Origin: Ptychodera flava
Taxonomy: Eukaryota > Hemichordata > Enteropneusta > Ptychoderidae
Direction: 5' to 3'
DNA: 64,000 bases
Assembly: GCF_041260155.1 (NCBI RefSeq)
Contig: NC_091930.1
Location: forward strand, 35,080,070 to 35,144,069
Shown: positions 41,715 to 64,000 of the stretch, one piece after another
Numbering within the stretch: position 1 is the stretch's first letter
Layout: the number at the start of each line of letters is the position of its first letter
The notes under the pieces: model-generated
The model's database searches: none
What the model was told of the DNA's origin: nothing
What the model saw: only the letters and a program-made list of their open reading frames with translations
Position numbers and translations under genes: made by a program

Positions 41715-42455
41715 GGGACCGTCTCAGATTGTCGCAGAAGTTCAAGAAACGAAATTTCTTCGTTTAGATCAAAACCCCCTCCCCCTCCCCCTAAACGAAA
41801 CTTCAAAAGTGCGAAATGTTCATGTCTGCCTGAGAGTACAATGTTGCATTTTGCTATAGCTACTAAAGACGTATTCCCCTTGCCACATTACAATTAAAGT
41901 AATCGATCAGATTTGAGTACTAACAGGGCATTTTACCGCATAAAAGTTTCATTTTATTTTACTTTCCCTTTTGCATCTCTTGTGCTGTTGTTTGTCTTTG
42001 TGAACACGCAATTTGTACTTGGTAGGGGCGGTAAATAAGCGAGAAACTTTGACAAGGGGGCCCAGGCATGTTCAATCATATTGAAACGACTATGACCAGG
42101 TGCATAGCAAGTGAGAATAAAGACATCTAGTGGTTAGAGCAGACGCTTATAAATAGCACATTTTTAAAAAAATGATACTTTTTGTCTTTGTATAATTTGA
42201 TGAATGAAATGTTTAGGATACAATGTTCCTATCAGTAAATTGTGTTTGGGGCACAAACGAGATGGAAACAGTTACAAATTTGTTGGCACGAGTGTGCAGT
42301 TTTTTTTTAATTTAAAATAAACACACGAAAACTTGTGATCACAAAATAAAAGTGCGAAAGTGAAGTTCACTAATTGAATGGAGGTCAAACCCCCTCCCCC
42401 CCCTAAACGAATAAATTTCGCTTTTTGAACTTCTGCGACAATCTGAGACGGTCCC
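41715..42455. mobile_element. TTA-flanked TIR element, 741 bp
   Basis: Ends are identical inverted repeats over 31 bp, beginning GGGACCGTCTCAGATTGTCG, with similarity continuing beyond (CGAAATTT, TTCGTTTAG). TTA flanks both sides (41712-41714, 42456-42458). A C-tract with CTAAACG lies just inside each end on the same strand. No coding frame; non-autonomous. The TTA duplication suggests PIF/Harbinger. Confidence 0.85.
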
Positions 42456-42918
42456 TTAAGCTTGATCGTCGCACATCGCATTCAAGTCGGAACGCTCAGC
42501 TGTGATTGCATAGAATAGTTAGAACTACAATCGTCGTCTAACAGCGCTAGCGTTAACATCTCATAATCGTCATATAGCAAAGCTAAATCGGCAAAGGGCG
42601 CGTACCCAGACGGATTTTTGCACGTGAACGTGTACGCCTACACCAGCGTGGATTATAGGCGTTCACCTGTACCTGTCTCATGTCGACATGAAATACACCT
42701 CCAGATATTCACACCAGGTATTCACAGTTCGTACACTTACCTAAATCGCACAAAAAATTAGCTCAAACGTGTAACTATGATGGAATGAAGAGACGCACAG
42801 GATGACACGTACTGCCAATGTTTTAACTCTTTTAACTGTACCTCCTCGCTCTCGCCGATTCGTGACCTGATTAAAGGATCTTCACCAACACTCGCACAAA
42901 CTCGATTATTTTGCATAA

Positions 42919-44110
42919 AGGAGCCTTCAGTAATTACAGGGGGTGGGCCAGGGGAATTGGGGGAGAGTCACTTTTAGAAAACAGTCCAAGGGGGAGGGTC
43001 ACTTTTTATAAACCTATATGTATCTTGGGGGAGGGTCACTTTTAACAGAAGATGATTTTATGGCCAAAACTTTGATTGTCCAGTGATATTTCCTGAATAG
43101 AAAATCACCAACAAAATACGTAATAATTTTGTACTGAAAAAAAATTATTCATAGTTTCATCATAGACCGCTATGCATAGTGAATCAACATTTCAGTGAAA
43201 TTCCAAAATCAAATTTCTTGAACAACCATGGACTTGTAACCACTCTAGTCTAATCAAGAACAATAATCTAATAATCCAGCATACATAAAGTGCACAGATT
43301 TATCTAATTTTGTACTGAAAAAAATTATTCATTTCATCATAGACCGCCATGCATAGTGAATCGACATTTTGGTGAAATTCCAAAATCAAATTTCTTGCAC
43401 AACCATGGACTTGTAACCACTCTAGTCTAATCAAGAACATTAATATCAATAATCAAGAGTACACAAATGCAAAGATTTACCTATTTTTGTATTGGAAAAA
43501 ACTATTCATAATTTCATCATAGACACCATGGATAGTGAACCAACTTTTTAGATGAAATTCAGAAATCAATTTCTTTTACACAAATGTTCATTTCACTTCC
43601 CTATTCAAGCAACGTACATTTAAATACATTATCAAACATGTATAAAATACGGATATAGCATGTTTTGTGTGGGTAAATTGTCAATAATTTGCCTGATAGA
43701 CTCCATGTATTATGATTTGTTATTTTTGGATGAAGCACTAAATCAGCCACATCTTTCTTTCTTGTAGGTGCACAAAATATGGTGACCCTCCCTAAACTGT
43801 ATGAAATACCATATCTCTTCAAAAATTCTTGCGTGATAAATTGCGACTGTCCCTCCAAAAACACCAGCCCTCCCCTCTGTAATTTGTCCCTAACATAACA
43901 ATTGAACCAACTGTTATGTAAATTAGCTGATACTTTTTTAGTTATTCCAGGGGAGAATACTGCAGTAGTTGGGGGGGGGGGTAAAGTTTTAGAATGTCGG
44001 ACAAGGGGAAGGTCACATTTTAGACAGGAGGATAGCGGGGTGGGTCTAATTTTATGGTACAGGAGTGCGCGAAATTCCCGCGCCCACCCCCCTGATTACT
44101 GAAGGCTCCC
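42919..44110. mobile_element. TAA-flanked TIR element with internal repeats, 1192 bp
   Basis: Left AGGAGCCTTCAGTAATTACA is matched by the reverse complement of the right end (GGGAGCCTTCAGTAATCAGG), each followed by GGGGTGGG. TAA lies outside both ends (42916-42918, 44111-44113). The interior holds an ~180-bp unit in three or more tandem copies. Repeated GGGGGAGGGTCACTTTT motifs lie inside the left end. No transposase frame. Confidence 0.8.
43123..43600. repeat. ~180-bp tandem repeat inside the TAA-flanked element
   Basis: Three copies beginning at about 43123, 43304 and 43481 share TTTGTACTGAAAAAA, CATCATAGACCGC, GCATAGTGAATC and TTGTAACCACTCTAGTCTAA; the third is more diverged. A further degraded copy may follow to about 43740. 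Confidence 0.8.
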
Positions 44111-44160
44111 TAAACGAACGGCCCACGTCTTAGGGCACCTTCACGGTTCTGTAGAGAGTA

Positions 44161-44270
44161 GCTGCAATAATTACAGCCCACGGGCCTCCCTCCTCTACTG
44201 TCTATGGTTTGCCGTGTTGGCTATTCACAAAACAGCAAACAAAGGCTCGTGGGCTACAATTACTACAGCT
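44161..44270. mobile_element. Hairpin MITE, ~110 bp, TA-flanked
   Basis: Left GCTGCAATAATTACAGCCCA pairs with right TGGGCTACAATTACTACAGC, with a loop of about 60 bp, itself partly paired. TA lies directly outside each end. Confidence 0.7.
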
Positions 44271-44279
44271 ATGTATGGG

Positions 44280-46600
44280 GCAGTGTTACAATACCAGCGT
44301 GCGATCAGTCCTCTGGATCAGTATGACCTGATTATTCCCAAAAACCATTGTTTTCTCTTGCAGCTCTCTACTGACCCCTTTTCACTGCAGAGTCTGTAAG
44401 ATTTTCCTGACAAGAATTCAAGGTCCATTCAACACCAATACTCAATACAACATTACACTTTGTTACGGTACGCTGAGTCAGATTGCCACACCTGCATACT
44501 CAATGGTCAAACATTTCTGCACACCACCCCACCACGGCTGGTCTGATATGATATGATAGTTATTGCACTCATTTCCACTCACGACTCTACCCGCATTAAG
44601 GGGCGGCATTGTGTTTTATCGTTTATAGAAAGTTTGGCTAAAAGTTTAGACAGCTAAATTAGAAGTCCCAAAGTCTAAACTTAGAACGTTTAGCTAGAAG
44701 TTTGGAAAGCTAAATTAGAAGTATCGAAATCTAAATCTAAACTTACAAAGTTTAGCTACAATTAGCTTGTTCTAAATATCGTTCTAAACTTTCTAAACTT
44801 TCTAAATTAGCTGAAGTTTAGAACGTTCTTCGATGGGTGACATTTTCTTTCATGGTGATATATCGGATAAAAACGATAAATATCACGTTGTATATAGCGT
44901 TCTAAATTTATAATAAGCTGAAGTTTAGAAAGTCGGGCTTGAAGTGAAAAAACTTTTCCAAGGATGTATCGGATAAAATGATAATTATCGCTTTATAAAT
45001 AGTTGGAGATGGCAGCTTATCTGGCGTCACGTTTGATGAGACTATCAAATGGTCATTTGAACTGTGGCAGTATGCAATAGTTAGTTATTTACATTCGTCT
45101 TCACATCTCACAGTTGTTTATTTGTCAAAAACAGTACCGGAGGCTATGACTTTAAATCGCAAAAGTCGAAGAAATTTCAATGACTATATTACTTTGCTTG
45201 CCGTCAATAAATCGACAAAAATGATGCCACGGAAAGTGGAAAATAGTGGATCAAACTGAACATGTGACATTTAAGAAATTCATCTTTCCTAGCAATGTGC
45301 ATGTGGTGAGTTCTTCGGCTAATGCGCACTGTGATTTGATATATGTTTTAAATTACGTTTGAATACCAACTAAAGCCCATGCAGTTCAGATAAGTTCTCA
45401 AGAAGCTGGCTATACTATTTTTGCTATAGTGGCGTGATCCGGGGGCGTGATCTACACTTGGTCATGAGAAACACTGACCCCGGTGGTGACTGTTGGGGAA
45501 ATGGGTATCCATGCGTAGGCGTGTTCCTAAAATCACGGGGAAGGGAGTGTTTTTTATTCCCTATCACGGGTCCGTGAAATCGAAAAAAGGGGTATCTTTC
45601 CACAAACCTGGCCTGAGAAAAGTTTGAAATATCCAAGGAAATACCTATCAGACACTCAAATTCACCAACAGTTTCATAGTGCGCTTCCTATGCTTTGTAA
45701 AACTGTGATTCTAAATCTAATGAATTTAAGAGTTTGACACTATTGTTCCAAAGTTAACAGTTTCTTTCAGACTCTGTTTAATATGTGTGAAAACAATATC
45801 ATAATTCAGCATTGACCTGACTCTAATATTACGTCCCCCTCTCCTGGATTTTGTAAGTAAGGGGTATTTTAGGTCTTATTGTCTCCTATGTTTCTCAAAG
45901 AAGGGTGTCTTTTTGTTGAAAAATCCCAGATATATGGGTAATTTCAAATTTTGTGGAACAAGCGCATGGATGCCCATGCTCTCTGAGAGCGTCACAACCG
46001 GGACACTGACAGTAAAATTGAACTTGTCTATGCTAGAGGGAACAGAAATTAACGTTACTGTACCGGGTATTTTGTGTACAGGGATTATCGCAGGAAGGAA
46101 GGAAACTTGTCTTGGAAGATCCTGAGGATCTTTATGTATCAAAACTTCTATACCCTACCGGACAGGCTTGCATGAATTGGTGACCGTTTTACGGGAATGT
46201 ATTTTAGAAATATTTAGAAATTTGTCAATTTGCGTGGGGTTTTAATGTCTTGTGGCAAAGTTACCAGTTTTATGTATGTACGATAACAATTTTTCTACCA
46301 AGAACAGGGCTGCGCGCATTACAGTTTGCCGGTATAAATGCACTCTTTTGATGCCGAATAAACTGTGCATCATTCAAACTCAATATGTATATGTAGGGAG
46401 AAGAAATCAGACGTGTGACGCCCTCTATGGGTGAGATTTGACATTTGAAATATTGTACTCAATAAAATGTCTCATTGAAATATGTAGGAAAAATGAATAA
46501 AACTAATAATAAATGTACAACGGAGTAAATAGAAATCGTTAGCTTTGGAGAGTATGAACAAAGTGAAACGAAAATAATACAAAAACAAAAAAAAGAAAGC
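44280..46600. other. Intergenic region with a TTTAGA-motif patch
   Basis: No genes recognised. Between 44630 and 44950 the motifs AAGTTTAGA, CTAAACTT and AGCTAAATTAG recur on both strands more than ten times, giving many short inverted repeats. The GATATATCGGATAAAA and GGATGTATCGGATAAAA segments near 44860 and 44965 are a further direct repeat. The rest is plain. Confidence 0.55.
46587..46594 (-). terminator. RNA polymerase III terminator of the tRNA-iMet
   Basis: Eight A on the plus strand, which is a T8 run on the tRNA strand, 10 bases after the mature 3' end. Confidence 0.8.
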
Positions 46601-46603
46601 CAT

Positions 46604-46675
46604 TAGCAGAGCATGGTTTCGATCCATGGACCTCTGGGTTATGGGCCCAGCACGCTTCCGCTGCGCCACTCTGCT
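46604..46675 (-). tRNA. Initiator tRNA-Met (CAU)
   Basis: Read on the minus strand, a 72-nt cloverleaf without intron: acceptor stem AGCAGAG paired with CTCTGCT plus discriminator A, anticodon arm GGGCCCATAACCC with anticodon CAU. The A1:U72 pair, three G:C pairs in the anticodon stem and the GATCGAAAC T-arm mark it as the eukaryotic initiator rather than elongator tRNA-Met. It differs from the human gene by very few bases, including a G near the 3' acceptor end (CATGCTCTGCT) and a C in the variable/T-arm region (GGTCCATGG). An internal A box (TGGCGCAGCGG) and B box (GGATCGAAAC-like) are present. Confidence 0.96.
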
Positions 46676-47156
46676 CACTTGTTCAGGAGAGGAAACAATG
46701 CAATATTTATTTCATGAATTGCTTTTCGCACGAATTTGTCCACGCAGTGTATAATTCTATGGCGGTTTACGGTAAAATCTATGAATGTTCTTGACGATGA
46801 TTATGTGAGGGGCTTCTATAATTTTTTTCATGACACGTGTAAGACATGCAAGGTCATCTTTCTTTGCAGTTTCGGTGCAACTCCACAGACTAGCTAGACA
46901 TCACAAATTTACTTTCAGAAAGCTTTACTGTCACTTTAGCTGAAATGTAAGATTTCGTCGAAGAAACAACTATGACATAAGGTTCTTGCTTTACAGGTGA
47001 GGTAGTCTGTCAACACTTGCATATGATTATTTACAGAGATAAAAGTATTATGAGTTGCAGTTCAGCGCAGCTGTAGCGTTTGCTTCCATCTGAAACAGTC
47101 AACACGTGCGAGGGCGAACTTCAAAGAGGTGTATTGTGGGTAGACGTGTTCGCAAG

Positions 47157-47176
47157 TGACGTGGCAGCCATATTGG
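47157..47176 (+). promoter_or_regulatory. UPRE-like TGACGTGG and CCAAT box upstream of COPA
   Basis: TGACGTGG (47157-47164) is an exact match to the unfolded-protein-response element bound by XBP1/ATF6. ATTGG (47172-47176) is a CCAAT box on the minus strand, seven bases away. CCAAT plus CCACG on the same strand resembles an ERSE, whose canonical spacing is nine. They lie about 110 bases before the start codon of a secretory-pathway gene. Function is inferred. Confidence 0.5.
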
Positions 47177-47270
47177 TTGGAAGTCACCGGCTTCATTGAA
47201 TAAGTTACAACTGTTTTTGTAGCCTTTTAAAAATTACCTGGTCGGAGAAATCCAATACAAAGCAGCCACC

Positions 47271-63938
<16,668 letters not shown>

Positions 63939-64000
63939 GTGAGTTTGTAAACTTATCTGTGCCATGAATAGTGATACATTAATTATGAAGTGACATGCAT

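Overview
The window is a stretch of an animal nuclear genome: spliced genes with GT-AG introns, LINE and DNA-transposon remains, satellites, and a eukaryotic initiator tRNA. The DYRK1 and COPA proteins it encodes are very close to their vertebrate counterparts, while the repeats (Tx1/L1-like and CR1/L2-like LINEs, many short TIR elements) and long but not vertebrate-sized introns suggest a marine invertebrate, probably a non-vertebrate deuterostome such as a hemichordate, echinoderm or cephalochordate. The phylum is inferred, not shown.

Layout. 1-7108: no recognisable coding exon. 7109-17476 (+): a complete-looking DYRK1 (DYRK1A/B-type) protein kinase gene in nine coding exons, followed by a long 3'UTR to about 19.6 kb. 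19.6-36.0 kb: repeat-rich intergenic DNA with a TTA-flanked TIR element (21818-23869), a smaller TIR element (24291-24600), a possible Crypton-type fragment (about 26.1-26.4 kb), a Tx1/L1-like LINE fragment (about 27.1-27.8 kb), a ~60-bp minisatellite (27.8-28.8 kb), a ~20-bp satellite with higher-order structure (29.34-31.40 kb) and the 3' end of a CR1/L2-like LINE (32.28-32.96 kb, minus). 36007-37711 (-): an intronless acyl-CoA synthetase (ACSF2-like) reading frame with a stop and a frame break, probably a pseudogene. 38.9-41.1 kb: two further degenerate LINE fragments. 41.7-44.3 kb: two more TTA/TAA-flanked TIR elements and a hairpin element. 46604-46675 (-): initiator tRNA-Met. 47271-63938 (+): the 5' part of COPA (coatomer alpha), seven coding exons covering the first 237 residues, continuing beyond the window.

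COPA intron 1 is 12 kb and is a graveyard of nested elements: a foldback element, a 6-kb TTA-flanked TIR element that encloses a palindromic TTAA-flanked MITE, an element carrying a 145-bp tandem array, and one well-supported plus one weaker hAT-like element. COPA intron 2 carries a second array element of the same type.

The genes are housekeeping or regulatory genes with unrelated roles (nuclear/cytoplasmic kinase, ER-Golgi coat, translation initiation). I see no operon-like or defence system. The most unusual content is the mobile-element landscape: several different TIR elements inserted at TTA/TAA, two elements sharing terminal inverted repeats plus an internal ~145-bp tandem array, and the higher-order satellite.
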